A stretch of 64,000 nucleotides of DNA from Ignavibacteriota bacterium (GTDB lineage: Bacteria > Bacteroidota > Ignavibacteria > Ignavibacteriales > Melioribacteraceae): the NCBI GenBank assembly GCA_002698995.1, contig PAAX01000014.1:62001-126000 (forward strand), given 5' to 3'. The translations under genes were made by a program, and so were the position numbers. The stretch's first letter is position 1. Each line of letters opens with the position of its first letter. Under the pieces are notes generated by a model. The model did no database searches. It was given only the letters and a program-made list of their open reading frames with translations, and was not told the DNA's origin. Shown piece by piece: positions 53,845 to 63,838 of this stretch.

Positions 53845-54477
53845 TTAAATCAATCCTTTACGGATTGCTTTAGCTACTGCATCTGATTTTGAATGTACAT
53901 GAAGCTTTTTATAAATATTTCTTATGTGGTGTCTAACAGTATCAACACTTATGAAAAGTTCTTCTGCAATTTCTTGGTAGTTATTCCCGTTGCCTAATGA
54001 ATTTAAAACTTCCTTTTCTCTATCTGATAAATTATAGTCTTCCTCTTTAATCGGTGAATTCTGTTGAAATACAGTTATAACTTTTCTGGCAATGTGAGAA
54101 CTCATCGGGGAACCACCGTCATATGCATCTTTTATTGCTTCAATTAACCTTTGAGGAGGAGTTTTCTTTACAAGATAACCGCATGCGCCGGCACTTAAGG
54201 CTTCAAACACAGAGTTGTTTTCTTCATAAATTGTGAGCATCAGTATATTCAAATCGGGATCAATAATTTTTGCCTGCTTCACGCATTCAATTCCATTCAT
54301 TCCGGGCAATTGAATATCCATCAAAACTACATCTACCTGCTTCTCAACCAAATCCTCTAAAAATTCTTCACCGGTTTCATAATCTCCAATTGATTTATAC
54401 CCTTTTGTACTGCTTATTAAAGCGGCTAATCCTTTTCTTATGTTATGATTATCTTCAACAATTGCTACGTTTATCAT
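53845..54477 (-). CDS. NarL/FixJ-type response regulator
   Basis: 210 residues: receiver domain with D9 acidic pocket, phospho-acceptor D54 (VLMDIQLPGMNG), T in LTIY and KK in VKKTPP, and a C-terminal LuxR helix-turn-helix (NLSDREKEVLNSLGNGNNYQEIAEEL...VDTVRHHIRNIYKKL). It binds DNA once phosphorylated. The stop of the upstream kinase gene is 9 bp before its start, so the pair is a co-transcribed two-component system. Targets unknown. Confidence 0.93.
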   Translation of the reverse strand: MINVAIVEDNHNIRKGLAALISSTKGYKSIGDYETGEEFLEDLVEKQVDVVLMDIQLPGMNGIECVKQAKIIDPDLNILMLTIYEENNSVFEALSAGACGYLVKKTPPQRLIEAIKDAYDGGSPMSSHIARKVITVFQQNSPIKEEDYNLSDREKEVLNSLGNGNNYQEIAEELFISVDTVRHHIRNIYKKLHVHSKSDAVAKAIRKGLI

Positions 54478-54486
54478 TTTGAAATC

Positions 54487-57400
54487 CTACACTTGTAATT
54501 TTGCTTTTAATTTATGGAGTCTGCTTATCTTTCCTATAAAAGTAATAGACGTCCCTTTATCTTTAGAAGAAATACATTTAATTCTTCCACCAATTTTTTC
54601 TGCTCTTTCCTTCATATTTATAAGTCCGTTTCCTGATTTATGATTATTAATATCAAAACCAATTCCGTCATCTTTAATAATTAATTCCAAATAATCGCCG
54701 CGTAAATTTGCTTTCAGTTTAATTTTATTACATCTGCTGTGTTTAATGGAATTGTTGATTCCTTCCTTCAGAATTAAATATAAATTCTGTCTGTAATCCA
54801 TAGGAAGCTTAATATTTTTTATTTTATTGATGTTGATAGTCTTAAAAGCAACACCGGTTTGAGAAAGGAAATCGCTGTAAAAATCTTTTAATCTAACAAT
54901 TAAATCATGAAGCGAATCGCGTTTTGGATTAATGAACCAAACAATATCGCTCATGTTATCAACAAGCTGTCTGGCAATCTCACTTACATTTTTTAATCTG
55001 TTTGAAAAATCGGAGCTTGTTTCTTTAACTTCTGAAGCAGCAAGTTCGGTAAGAATAGAGATTTCAGTTAGCCCGGCTCCCACATTATCATGAAGATCGG
55101 CTGCGAGTTTCGACTTTACTTTTTCAATCGCAAGTAAGTTTCTATATCTTACTGTACTAATGAAATAAATAAATCCACCGATTAAAATTACCGCAGCAGA
55201 AATGAACCACCAAGTCTGCCAGAAAGGAGGAAGAATTGTTAAATAAACTTCTGCTCCATCCCTATTCCAAATTCCATCATTATTTGAACCGATGACTTTG
55301 AATTTATAATCTCCGGGAGGAAGATTTGTATAATGAGCAATTCTATACTCTGAATCAGCCGATCTCCAGTTTTTATCAAATCCCTCTAATATATATTCAT
55401 ACATATTTTCACTTGGATTTGTATAATCGAGCGCAGCAAATTCAAACGAGAAAAAATTTTGATCGTAAGTTAATGTAATGCTGTCCCTTTCCCCTTTTAA
55501 TTCATTATTAAAAATCTTGAATGATGAAATGACAAGCGGGGGAATGTAATTGTTAACAGTAATACTATCGGGATGGAAATAATTAAGTCCGTTTACTCCA
55601 CCAAAATAAATTCTTCCATTTGGGGATTTATAATAGGCTCCCCCGCTGAATTCAAGGCTTTGTAAACCATCTTGAATGTCATAATGTCCAACAATTTTCT
55701 CTTTAGGATAATACTTAAAAAGTCCGTCATCAGAGCTTGCCCAAAGTGATTGATTGTTATCAATTACCAATCCGTATATTACGTGACTTGTAAAACCATC
55801 TCTTTCGGTAAATCTTTTGAACTTGCCGGTTCTTAAATTAAATTCATTCAAGTTACCGCCGTATGTTCCTACATAGATTATTGAGTCATTCAAACTATTT
55901 AAGCTGATTACTCTATCATCGCTTAATGAATTAAAATCGCTTGGGTTTTTTTGGTATCGGTAAAATATTTTTTCCGTCATATTAAATTGATTTAATCCAC
56001 CGCCAAACGAACCGATCCAAATATTATTATTATGGTGCAGCAATTTATAAATTCTATTATCGGAAAGAGTAGAAGGATCACCGGGAATATTTTTTAACGA
56101 ATAAAATTTTAGGCTAGTTAAATTATCTTGAGTATAATTAGGGGCATAACATAAGCCGCCGCCGAATGTAGCAAGCCAAAGTGTATCATTAAGTAAAAGA
56201 ATATCTTGAATTTGATTGCTTGAAATTGAGAATTGATTTTCAGCTTCGTATTTATAAACAATGGATTTTTCTTTTACCGGATCAAAAATATTTAATCCCC
56301 CTTTATAAGTACCGATAATAAGATTTCCAAAATTATCCTTTTCAATAGATCTAACGTGATCATCACCAATTACTTTATTATCCGAAGTAGATTTATAAAC
56401 TTTTTGAATTCCTTTTTTCAAATCGTATTTAATCAATCCCTGTCTATAAGTTCCAATCCACAATATATTTTCATCCTCATAAATTGCCCAGACAACGTTA
56501 TCGGGAAGTCCGAATGAAGAACTAGGATCGTACTTTATCGATTCAAATTTCACGGTATTTTTTTCAAGCTTACTTATTCCTTTACCTAAGTGAGTTCCAA
56601 TCCATATTATTCCGGATGCATCCTCATAAATAGATAAAACATCATCATCAATTAATGAATTATTTTTATTGGGATTATAAGTAAATCTTTCAAAAGAATT
56701 TTTCTGCTTATCAAACCTTGTAATGCCCCCTCCAAAAGTACCGAACCACAGAAACCCGCTTCTATCTTGGATAATATCCATTATTGTATTTGAGCCGAGC
56801 AGACTTACATTATCTTTACCAAGACAAACTCTTCTAAATAAAGGCTCATTCATGTTATAATATTCAAATCTGTTTGCACCTCCGCCGTATGTGCCAATCC
56901 AAATTGAATAATCTTTATCTTGAAATATTTTTATTATCTCGTTGTTTGATAAACTGTTTTTACTATCACTTAACTCAGAGTAATTTCTAAACGCATACTT
57001 AGAATCATTTGTATAATTTAGTCTGTCTAAACCCGATCCGAATGTACCAATCCAAATTACACCCAGGTGATCAACCAGAATATCCATAATTTTATTAGAG
57101 CTGATTGAAGTTTCATTTGGTTGAAAAACAAAAGATTTATAACTTCCCTCTTTTATATTAAATCTTATTAATCCCTTATTCCATGTACCAATCCATAAGT
57201 TTCCGTTATCATCTTCATCAATTGAGGTTATTGTTTTATTATTATTTCTGGAAAATGGTATTGGGTAATCATAATACTTTTCATTAGAGGCAATATGTTC
57301 AACGGGATAATCGGTAATATAATATCTGTGAAATTTATCAGTTCTTCTGTCAAGTTTGTTCAATACTCCGTTAATAGTTCCAATCCAAATATTTCCTTCC

Positions 57401-57681
57401 TTATCCTCATGGATTGATGAAATACCATTATCGGAAATTGAAGATGAATCTAAGGGATTTGTTACATAAACTCTAAAGTTATAACCGTCATATCTATTTA
57501 ATCCGTCTGCCGTTCCAAACCACAAATATCCTTTGTGATCTTGAATAATATTGAAAATTGTACTTTGCGAAAGCCCTTCACTTAAATCGATTTTTTTGAA
57601 ATAATAATTGTTTTCATCTTCTGCTTTAAAAGTTGTAATAATAAATAAGAGGGTGTATAGTGAGATGACAATTTTCTTCAT
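54487..57681 (-). CDS. Two-component sensor kinase with periplasmic propeller (Reg_prop) domain
   Basis: 1,064 residues. Signal peptide (MKKIVISLYTLLFIITTFKA), about 14 propeller repeats of the GYLWFGT...GLNRYD / IWIGTFGGGLNRF type (30-690), a Y_Y_Y domain (about 700-785), one membrane helix (WQTWWFISAAVILIGGFIYF), then a HisKA_3 dimerisation segment with His864 (LAADLHDNVGAGLTEI) and a small ATPase domain (LKEGINNSIKHSRCN, DDGIGFD, NGLINMKERAEKIGG). This is the simple NarX-type kinase, not the hybrid with fused AraC regulator known from Bacteroides polysaccharide loci; the partner is the NarL-type regulator next door. Its ligand is unknown, and no glycan utilisation genes are adjacent. Confidence 0.92.
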   Translation of the reverse strand: MKKIVISLYTLLFIITTFKAEDENNYYFKKIDLSEGLSQSTIFNIIQDHKGYLWFGTADGLNRYDGYNFRVYVTNPLDSSSISDNGISSIHEDKEGNIWIGTINGVLNKLDRRTDKFHRYYITDYPVEHIASNEKYYDYPIPFSRNNNKTITSIDEDDNGNLWIGTWNKGLIRFNIKEGSYKSFVFQPNETSISSNKIMDILVDHLGVIWIGTFGSGLDRLNYTNDSKYAFRNYSELSDSKNSLSNNEIIKIFQDKDYSIWIGTYGGGANRFEYYNMNEPLFRRVCLGKDNVSLLGSNTIMDIIQDRSGFLWFGTFGGGITRFDKQKNSFERFTYNPNKNNSLIDDDVLSIYEDASGIIWIGTHLGKGISKLEKNTVKFESIKYDPSSSFGLPDNVVWAIYEDENILWIGTYRQGLIKYDLKKGIQKVYKSTSDNKVIGDDHVRSIEKDNFGNLIIGTYKGGLNIFDPVKEKSIVYKYEAENQFSISSNQIQDILLLNDTLWLATFGGGLCYAPNYTQDNLTSLKFYSLKNIPGDPSTLSDNRIYKLLHHNNNIWIGSFGGGLNQFNMTEKIFYRYQKNPSDFNSLSDDRVISLNSLNDSIIYVGTYGGNLNEFNLRTGKFKRFTERDGFTSHVIYGLVIDNNQSLWASSDDGLFKYYPKEKIVGHYDIQDGLQSLEFSGGAYYKSPNGRIYFGGVNGLNYFHPDSITVNNYIPPLVISSFKIFNNELKGERDSITLTYDQNFFSFEFAALDYTNPSENMYEYILEGFDKNWRSADSEYRIAHYTNLPPGDYKFKVIGSNNDGIWNRDGAEVYLTILPPFWQTWWFISAAVILIGGFIYFISTVRYRNLLAIEKVKSKLAADLHDNVGAGLTEISILTELAASEVKETSSDFSNRLKNVSEIARQLVDNMSDIVWFINPKRDSLHDLIVRLKDFYSDFLSQTGVAFKTININKIKNIKLPMDYRQNLYLILKEGINNSIKHSRCNKIKLKANLRGDYLELIIKDDGIGFDINNHKSGNGLINMKERAEKIGGRIKCISSKDKGTSITFIGKISRLHKLKAKLQV

Positions 57682-57798
57682 TAAATTTATTTCCGACAGT
57701 TATTATTTTTCATTTTATCTTTTGAGAAAGAGTTTATTATCATTATTTATAATTGTATTCAGAAAATTAATTGATTAAATATATTTCATCTACAGCTA

Positions 57799-59445
57799 AT
57801 GAAGATAATTTTTATAAATATACTATTCTTTTCGCTTATTCTTAATGCACAATTAAATTCACCAAATTTTGATAAAGCCAGAAACTCGATTAACGAAGGT
57901 AACTTTAAACGACATCTTAATTATTTAGGAAACGATCTTTTTGAAGGAAGAGGAACCGGTACAATTGGAGGAAATCTTTCAGCAAAATATCTTGCTCTTG
58001 AATATGATAGAATCGGACTTCAGCCAATAGGACGCGAAAACACTTTTTATCAATATGTTCCAATTCACGGAAGCAGACCTCTTTCCGGTTCTAAGTTAGA
58101 AGTTCATTCCAAGAGCATTATTTCGCTCGAACTAAACAAGGATTATGTTCTTAATAAAGTTGGAGATCAAACTTTTATTCCAAATCCAATTGATGTTGTT
58201 TTTGCTGGTTATGGTATTATTGCTCCCGAGTATGATTACAACGATTATTATGATTTTGATGTTGAAGGAAAAATTGTTGCTGTTTTAGAAGGAGAACCTT
58301 TTTCCGAAAATGAAAATTATTTCAACGGCGTTTTCCCTACAATTTACAGCAGCAGCGATTCAAAAGAACGCATCGCACTTTCAAGAGGTGCAAGAGGGAT
58401 TATTTTAATTCCAAATTTATTTGAAGAACCTAATTTTTCTTGGGAAAAAGTTAAGCAGCTATTTTCATTTGAAAAACTTAGTCTAGCTTATTCAGTTACT
58501 TCACAATTGAGTTTGATTCTAAATCCAATAAACTGTGATATTATTTTTTCCGCAACAGATTATTCATATGATGATATTCTCCAAATGCATAAAGAGAATA
58601 GAATACAAAGTTTCCCTTTAAATATTAAAATGAATTTTAAAGGTGAGTTTAAAAGAAGAGATTTTTTAGCCCCCAATATTATCGGAATGATTAAAGGAAC
58701 TGATAAGAAATTAGCCGATTCATATTTAATTATATCAGCTCATTATGATCATTTGGGAATTGGTTCTTCTATTAATCAAGATTCCATATACAACGGAGTA
58801 TTTGATAATGCCGCCGGTGTTTCTGCTCTATTGGAAATAGCCGAAGCATTTACCAAGCTTACAGTAAAACCCAAAAGATCAATAATTTTTATGCTTTTAA
58901 CAGGAGAGGAAATGGGACTTCTCGGTTCAAAGTATTACGTTGATCATCCCATTGTACCTCTCTATAAAACCATTGCAAATATTAATATTGACGGAGTTGC
59001 TTCATTTGACGAGTTTAATTCGGTAGTTGGATTTGGAACCGAGTATTCAACATTAGAAAATTTTCTTATTAACTCAGCTTCTCAAGAGAATCTCAATGTA
59101 ACCGATGTTCCCTCAATATTTATGAAATCTGAATCATTTCGGATGTCTGATCAAATAACTTTTGCATCGGTTGGAATACCATCAATATTGGTGATGGATG
59201 GAATTGATTATAAGAATCTAACAAAAGAAGAGGGACTCGAGAAATTCATTTATTTTAGTGATAACATTTATCATACTCCTTTTGATGATTTGACACAGCA
59301 GTTAAATTATGATGCCGCCGTTCAGCATATTAAATTATTATTTAGATTATCATATAATATTGCCGATTCTATTGAGGAACCTGAATGGAATTCCGGTTCA
59401 CCTTTTATAAATGCAAGATTAAGAACTATTGCGGAAAAGAAATAA
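57799..59445 (+). CDS. M28-family zinc peptidase, second copy
   Basis: 548 residues with signal peptide (MKIIFINILFFSLILNAQ), not a lipoprotein. It shares the layout of the peptidase encoded at 38758-40398: leading FKRHLNYLGNDLFEGRG, PA-type insert VVFAGYGIIAPEYDYNDYYDFDV, then M28 motifs SAHYDHLGIG, VFDNAAGVSA, TGEEMGLLGS, and a NIYHTPFDDL end segment with the last zinc histidine. It probably trims peptides outside the cytoplasm. Immediately followed by a PstS-like lipoprotein gene with no gap. Confidence 0.87.
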   Translation: MKIIFINILFFSLILNAQLNSPNFDKARNSINEGNFKRHLNYLGNDLFEGRGTGTIGGNLSAKYLALEYDRIGLQPIGRENTFYQYVPIHGSRPLSGSKLEVHSKSIISLELNKDYVLNKVGDQTFIPNPIDVVFAGYGIIAPEYDYNDYYDFDVEGKIVAVLEGEPFSENENYFNGVFPTIYSSSDSKERIALSRGARGIILIPNLFEEPNFSWEKVKQLFSFEKLSLAYSVTSQLSLILNPINCDIIFSATDYSYDDILQMHKENRIQSFPLNIKMNFKGEFKRRDFLAPNIIGMIKGTDKKLADSYLIISAHYDHLGIGSSINQDSIYNGVFDNAAGVSALLEIAEAFTKLTVKPKRSIIFMLLTGEEMGLLGSKYYVDHPIVPLYKTIANINIDGVASFDEFNSVVGFGTEYSTLENFLINSASQENLNVTDVPSIFMKSESFRMSDQITFASVGIPSILVMDGIDYKNLTKEEGLEKFIYFSDNIYHTPFDDLTQQLNYDAAVQHIKLLFRLSYNIADSIEEPEWNSGSPFINARLRTIAEKK

Positions 59446-60267
59446 ATGAAAAAAATTCTTCTCTTATCATTAATAATTATTGCGGGCTGCAGCAGTTCTT
59501 CAGTACCAATCGGAATGGTGAAAATTAAGGGTTCCGATACGATGCTTATTTTAACCGAGATGCTTGCAGAAGAATATATGAGCAGAAATCCGGGTGTTTC
59601 TATTTATGTTGAAGGAGGAGGAACTTCAGCCGGAGTAAAATCATTAATTTCCGGTGAAGTTGATATTTGCACTGCATCAAGAAGTTTGAATCCTGATGAA
59701 GCAAAATCATTAGCAGACTATTACGGAAGTTTAGGAATGTATTTTCTAATAGCTAAAGATGCATTAAGCATTTACATAAATCCGGATAATGAAGTAAAAA
59801 ATATTTCTTCTGAAGACTTAAAGAAAATCTTTACCTGCCAGATTACTAATTGGAAAGAATTAGGAGGAAATGACGCACAGATAATACCGATTATTAGAAC
59901 TCCAAATTCCGGCACATACTTTTACTTTAAAGAACATATTCTTTCAAATGAGGATTACTGTCCGACTGCTCTAGTTGCCAATACTACCGAAGATGTGATA
60001 AAAATTATTGATAAAAATAAAAATGCAATCGGATTTGGCGGAATTGGTTATCAAGATGATGTATTTCATGCTTATATAGATGACATCAGACCTTCGGAGA
60101 ACAATGCAAGAAATGATACTTATCCAATAACCAGATATTTACATTTCTTTACATCAAAAACTCCAAGCGGAGTTGTTAAAAATTTTATTGACTGGGTTTT
60201 ATCTCCGGAAGGACAAAAAGTTGTACAGAAAGCTGGATTTATTCCTTTGTGGGAGCTTTCTTTCTAA
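59446..60267 (+). CDS. PstS-like phosphate-binding lipoprotein
   Basis: 273 residues starting with a lipoprotein signal (MKKILLLSLIIIAGCSSSSV). The PBP-like fold of phosphate-binding proteins is clear: KIKGSDTMLILTEMLAEEYM, VEGGGTSAGVKSLISGEVDI, SRSLNPDEA, RTPNSGTYFYFKEHIL and GFGGIGYQ, residues known to hold phosphate in PstS. pstC, pstA, pstB and phoU are absent from the window, so it is an orphan binding protein that may serve another transporter or a sensor. Starts one base after the M28 gene's stop, and its 3' end overlaps the convergent hemerythrin gene by 4 bp. Confidence 0.88.
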   Translation: MKKILLLSLIIIAGCSSSSVPIGMVKIKGSDTMLILTEMLAEEYMSRNPGVSIYVEGGGTSAGVKSLISGEVDICTASRSLNPDEAKSLADYYGSLGMYFLIAKDALSIYINPDNEVKNISSEDLKKIFTCQITNWKELGGNDAQIIPIIRTPNSGTYFYFKEHILSNEDYCPTALVANTTEDVIKIIDKNKNAIGFGGIGYQDDVFHAYIDDIRPSENNARNDTYPITRYLHFFTSKTPSGVVKNFIDWVLSPEGQKVVQKAGFIPLWELSF

Positions 60268-60743
60268 TTATCTTTTTGTGATTTTCTTTTTTGTAATTCC
60301 GCAACACTTTCAATCTTATTTTCAAGTTCATTAAGTTTTTCATCACCAAAAAATTTTTGAATCATAGGAAATAATTCTCGTTCTTCGGTTCTGATATGAT
60401 TTTTTAAGATATTACCCAGTTCATCCAATTTTTCAATTGATTTATCATTCAAGTGAAGTTCTGAAATTCTTTTCTTTATAACTCTGTGTTCGTCAACTAT
60501 AATATTGAGTAACTCATCTAAATCTTTATTTTTACCAGATGCAAATGGAAATAGAATATTTTCTTCACTCGCAAAATGAAATTTCAATTCATTTTCCCAA
60601 GCATCTTTTGTGTATTCTATTTTTCCTTCAACATCATTTGGTAAATGAGTGAATTGCGGTGCGTTTTTTTGAATAAGCTGCGCAAGCAATAATCCTTTAT
60701 GATGATCATCGGAAAGTGGAATTAAACTTTTATGTCTTTTCAT
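60264..60743 (-). CDS. Hemerythrin (HHE) domain protein
   Basis: 159 residues of the four-helix hemerythrin family. Iron-ligand motifs are visible: SLIPLSDDHHKGLLL, FHFASEENILFPF, VDEHRVIKKRI and LKNHIRTEERELFPMIQK. Such cytoplasmic domains bind O2 or NO through a di-iron centre. It is the last gene after ric and the NO reductase, consistent with NO handling. Confidence 0.87.
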   Translation of the reverse strand: MKRHKSLIPLSDDHHKGLLLAQLIQKNAPQFTHLPNDVEGKIEYTKDAWENELKFHFASEENILFPFASGKNKDLDELLNIIVDEHRVIKKRISELHLNDKSIEKLDELGNILKNHIRTEERELFPMIQKFFGDEKLNELENKIESVAELQKRKSQKDN

Positions 60744-60799
60744 AACTAATTTTTTTTTAAGATTGCCGGCATTGATTTTTCAACACCGGCAAAAAGTTT

Positions 60800-63028
60800 T
60801 TAATTGTTCTTTTTATTTAAAAGTGATTTACCAGTAGAAAGTCCGATAACAAAAATTACAAACAAAAGTGCACCGGCAGCAAAAATTGTATCACCAAACG
60901 CTCTGAACCATCTTAGTGTTTCCATTATATCAGTCTGCAGAAATTCAGCACTTCTTGCATACCAGTAACCATGTTCAACCGAAGCCCAAGTCTGCATTAA
61001 TCCAACCGGAAGAAGACTGAAAACAACCATTGCAAATAATCCAAAATTAATGGACCAGAAAGAATATTTGATTATTTTTTCTTTCCAAATTGGTTTTGGA
61101 TTCATTGCTCTTAATGAGAAAAGTAAAAGACCCAAGCCTAGCATTCCATAAACACCAAACAATGCTGCATGTCCGTGAACTGGAGTTGTATTTAATCCTT
61201 GCATATAATAAAGTGCAATTGGGGGATTAATCATAAAACCAAATAAACCGGCTCCCAGCATGTTCCAGAAAGCTACCGAGATAAAAAAGTAGATGGGCCA
61301 CTTGTATTTATTTACCCATTCACGCTTCTGTGATAGTTTATAATTTTCATAAGCTTCATATCCAACAAAAAGAAGAGGTACAACCTCCAAAGCACTAAAT
61401 ACCGAACCCAAAGCTAAAACATAAGTTGGAGTTCCTGAGAAATATAGATGATGAAGCGTACCTATAATTCCGCCTGAAAGAAAAATTGTTGAAGATAATA
61501 CCGAAGCTTCTCCGGCCCTTTTAATTGATACCAGTTTTAATCTTGCAAATAAGAATGCAATTACAACTGTGGCAAAAACTTCAAAAAATCCTTCTACCCA
61601 GAGATGAACTACCCACCATCTCCAAAATTCTGCAACAGCCAGATTAGTAGTTCTTCCATACATTAATGCAGCAGCATAAAATAACGCAATGGCAATTGAT
61701 GAGATTAAAAATAGAGTAAGTATTGTTTTTTGTTCATCCTTTTTTCTTAGTGCAGGAAGAATTGCTCTAGTCATTAAAACAAGCCAAAGTATTAAGCCAA
61801 CTAATAATGCAATTTGGAAAAATCTTCCTAGATCGATATACTCGTAACCACTATGACCAAAATAGAACCAGAAATTATCAGGTAACAGACCCATAATACT
61901 TAGCCATTGACCAGCCATTGAACCAAGTACAACAATTAAAAGAGCACCAAATAAAACATTTACCCCAAGTTTTTGAAATTTTGGCTCTACTCCGCTTACA
62001 GCAGGACCGATATACAATCCGGCTGCAAGCCAAGCTGTTGCAATCCAAAATATACCAAGTTGAGTATGCCAAGTTCTTGTTACTGAATATGGTAAATAAT
62101 CAGAAAGCGGAATTCCATAAAATCCATGTCCTTCCACTGTGTAATGTGCTGTTACAACACCGAGTAAAATCTGAAGTAAAAATAATCCTGATACAGTCCA
62201 GAAATATTTAATAACTGCCCTTTGAGAAGGAGTTGCCACTGCATTTAACAGAGGATCATCTGTTGGAATTTCACCAAGTTCTTCTTCCTCTTTTCTGGAT
62301 GCATAAAACCAAGCCATTCCTGCTATACCGGCTAAAAGAAGAATGATGCTGACTCCCGTCCATACAATAGTATCTCCGGTAGGTTTGTTTCCTACTAATT
62401 CTTCATGCGGCCAATTACTTGTGTAAGTTAATTCTTCACCTGGTCTGTTTGTTGAAGCAGCCCAAGAACTCCAAAAGAAAAATGCACTTAGCGCTCTTAA
62501 CTTATAAGGATCGGTAACTGCATTTCTTTGAATAGCATAATCTTCATTTCCTTCAGTAAAGAGTCTGCTGTAATATTCTGTATTTGCTTCTATTGCTTTT
62601 TTTCTGATCGGTTCAATTATTAATTTGTTTTCTGCTTTTTGATAATTATTAGTTCTTATCATTTTGGTTAAGCGTGATTTTAATCCTGCTTTTTCTTCAG
62701 CCTTTAAATTATCATACGCCTTTCCATATTCATCATTTGACCATTCATTCAAAATAAATACCGCTTCTCTGTGAAGCCAGTCAGCTGTCCAATCCGGGGC
62801 TTGATAACTTCCATGTCCCCAAATAGAACCGACTTCCATTCCCCCCATTGCCTGCCATACATTTTGACCCTTATCAATTAATCCTTCTTCAAAAACTATT
62901 TCTCCTTCTGTTGTTATAACAGTATTAGGTTTTGGCGGAGCTTCTTGATAAATTTTCATTCCAACCCAGCCTAAAACCGCAAAGGAGAGAACTATAACTG
63001 CTGAAAATCCTATCCAATATTTTTTCAT
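60800..63028 (-). CDS. norZ: Quinol-dependent nitric oxide reductase
   Basis: 742 residues, single subunit. The N-terminal extension (after the first helix, QEAPPKPNTVITTEGEIVF to about residue 215) is the periplasmic domain of qNOR that replaces the NorC cytochrome. Twelve or so later helices form the haem-copper-like core with the HLWVEGFFEVFATV motif (ligand His, Glu of the active site), TRTWHTQLGIFWIATAWLAAGLY and GHAALFGVYGMLGLGLL. It reduces 2 NO to N2O with electrons from quinol. Lies 9 bp downstream of ric, so co-transcribed. Confidence 0.92.
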   Translation of the reverse strand: MKKYWIGFSAVIVLSFAVLGWVGMKIYQEAPPKPNTVITTEGEIVFEEGLIDKGQNVWQAMGGMEVGSIWGHGSYQAPDWTADWLHREAVFILNEWSNDEYGKAYDNLKAEEKAGLKSRLTKMIRTNNYQKAENKLIIEPIRKKAIEANTEYYSRLFTEGNEDYAIQRNAVTDPYKLRALSAFFFWSSWAASTNRPGEELTYTSNWPHEELVGNKPTGDTIVWTGVSIILLLAGIAGMAWFYASRKEEEELGEIPTDDPLLNAVATPSQRAVIKYFWTVSGLFLLQILLGVVTAHYTVEGHGFYGIPLSDYLPYSVTRTWHTQLGIFWIATAWLAAGLYIGPAVSGVEPKFQKLGVNVLFGALLIVVLGSMAGQWLSIMGLLPDNFWFYFGHSGYEYIDLGRFFQIALLVGLILWLVLMTRAILPALRKKDEQKTILTLFLISSIAIALFYAAALMYGRTTNLAVAEFWRWWVVHLWVEGFFEVFATVVIAFLFARLKLVSIKRAGEASVLSSTIFLSGGIIGTLHHLYFSGTPTYVLALGSVFSALEVVPLLFVGYEAYENYKLSQKREWVNKYKWPIYFFISVAFWNMLGAGLFGFMINPPIALYYMQGLNTTPVHGHAALFGVYGMLGLGLLLFSLRAMNPKPIWKEKIIKYSFWSINFGLFAMVVFSLLPVGLMQTWASVEHGYWYARSAEFLQTDIMETLRWFRAFGDTIFAAGALLFVIFVIGLSTGKSLLNKKNN

Positions 63029-63037
63029 TTTTTCCTC

Positions 63038-63796
63038 TTAAATTTTAGCTGTTAATTCTTGTTCTAAGCTAATTGCTTTTGGAAAAAGAATATTGTTTTC
63101 AAGATGAACGTGAATGTGTAAATCTTTTTCAAACTCTTCCAGCTCGCTGTAAGTCAATCTGAATGTATTGCATGCATCTTCGGGAGGATTATAATTATTT
63201 GTAATTTCTCTTATTCTTGCTGTCGATTCCCCCGCATTATCATGTTCTGCAAGCATCGATTTAATAGGAAATTCTACCGATTTGAAACCAGAAAGTTTTG
63301 GTTTTTCCTCAAATCTTTTGCAGTCAACAAGATATTTTATTAAATGAAAAAGTATTTTTTCTTCCTTTTCAATATGACTAAGCATTTCAGCTTTAAGTGA
63401 ATCAAATGTCGATTTTAATTCATATAAGAATGGATTTTTATCTACATGCTTAAATGTAACTCTATCTAAATGTTCGGTAATTTGAGGAATTGCATTTCTA
63501 ACATAATTGTGATGATTGTTCACAATGTAATCGGATAGAAAATCCAAATTCCATTCTTCAAATCTTTCCTTTGGTTTAGCTGATTCATCGTGATTTACAA
63601 TTTGATAAATTTCATTAAGAATTGAATTCTTATCTATCTCTTTTTCCTCACAAACTTCATTAAAGTTTTTATATCCTTTGCAGCAGAAGTCGATTCCGTA
63701 TTTTTCGAAAACGTGAGCAGTTTTAATATCCATCAGCAGAAAATCTTTAACCCGCGTATCCGGATTTATTTCCAAATTAAATTGTGTATGCTCCAT
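63038..63796 (-). CDS. ric: Iron-sulfur cluster repair di-iron protein (RIC/ScdA/YtfE)
   Basis: 252 residues. An N-terminal ScdA domain (VKDFLLMDIKTAHVFEKYGIDFCCKGYKNFNEVC) is followed by a hemerythrin-like di-iron domain (HHNYVRNAIPQI, HIEKEEKILFHLI, EHDNAGESTARIREIT, HVHLENNILFPKA). The protein repairs FeS clusters damaged by NO or peroxide. Strong ribosome site AAGGAG before the ATG. First gene of the ric-norZ-hemerythrin operon; its upstream region holds the perfect dyad at 63891-63922. Confidence 0.92.
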   Translation of the reverse strand: MEHTQFNLEINPDTRVKDFLLMDIKTAHVFEKYGIDFCCKGYKNFNEVCEEKEIDKNSILNEIYQIVNHDESAKPKERFEEWNLDFLSDYIVNNHHNYVRNAIPQITEHLDRVTFKHVDKNPFLYELKSTFDSLKAEMLSHIEKEEKILFHLIKYLVDCKRFEEKPKLSGFKSVEFPIKSMLAEHDNAGESTARIREITNNYNPPEDACNTFRLTYSELEEFEKDLHIHVHLENNILFPKAISLEQELTAKI

Positions 63797-63838
63797 TTCT
63801 TTCTCCTTTTTCTATTTAATAATTTTATAAATGGAATA

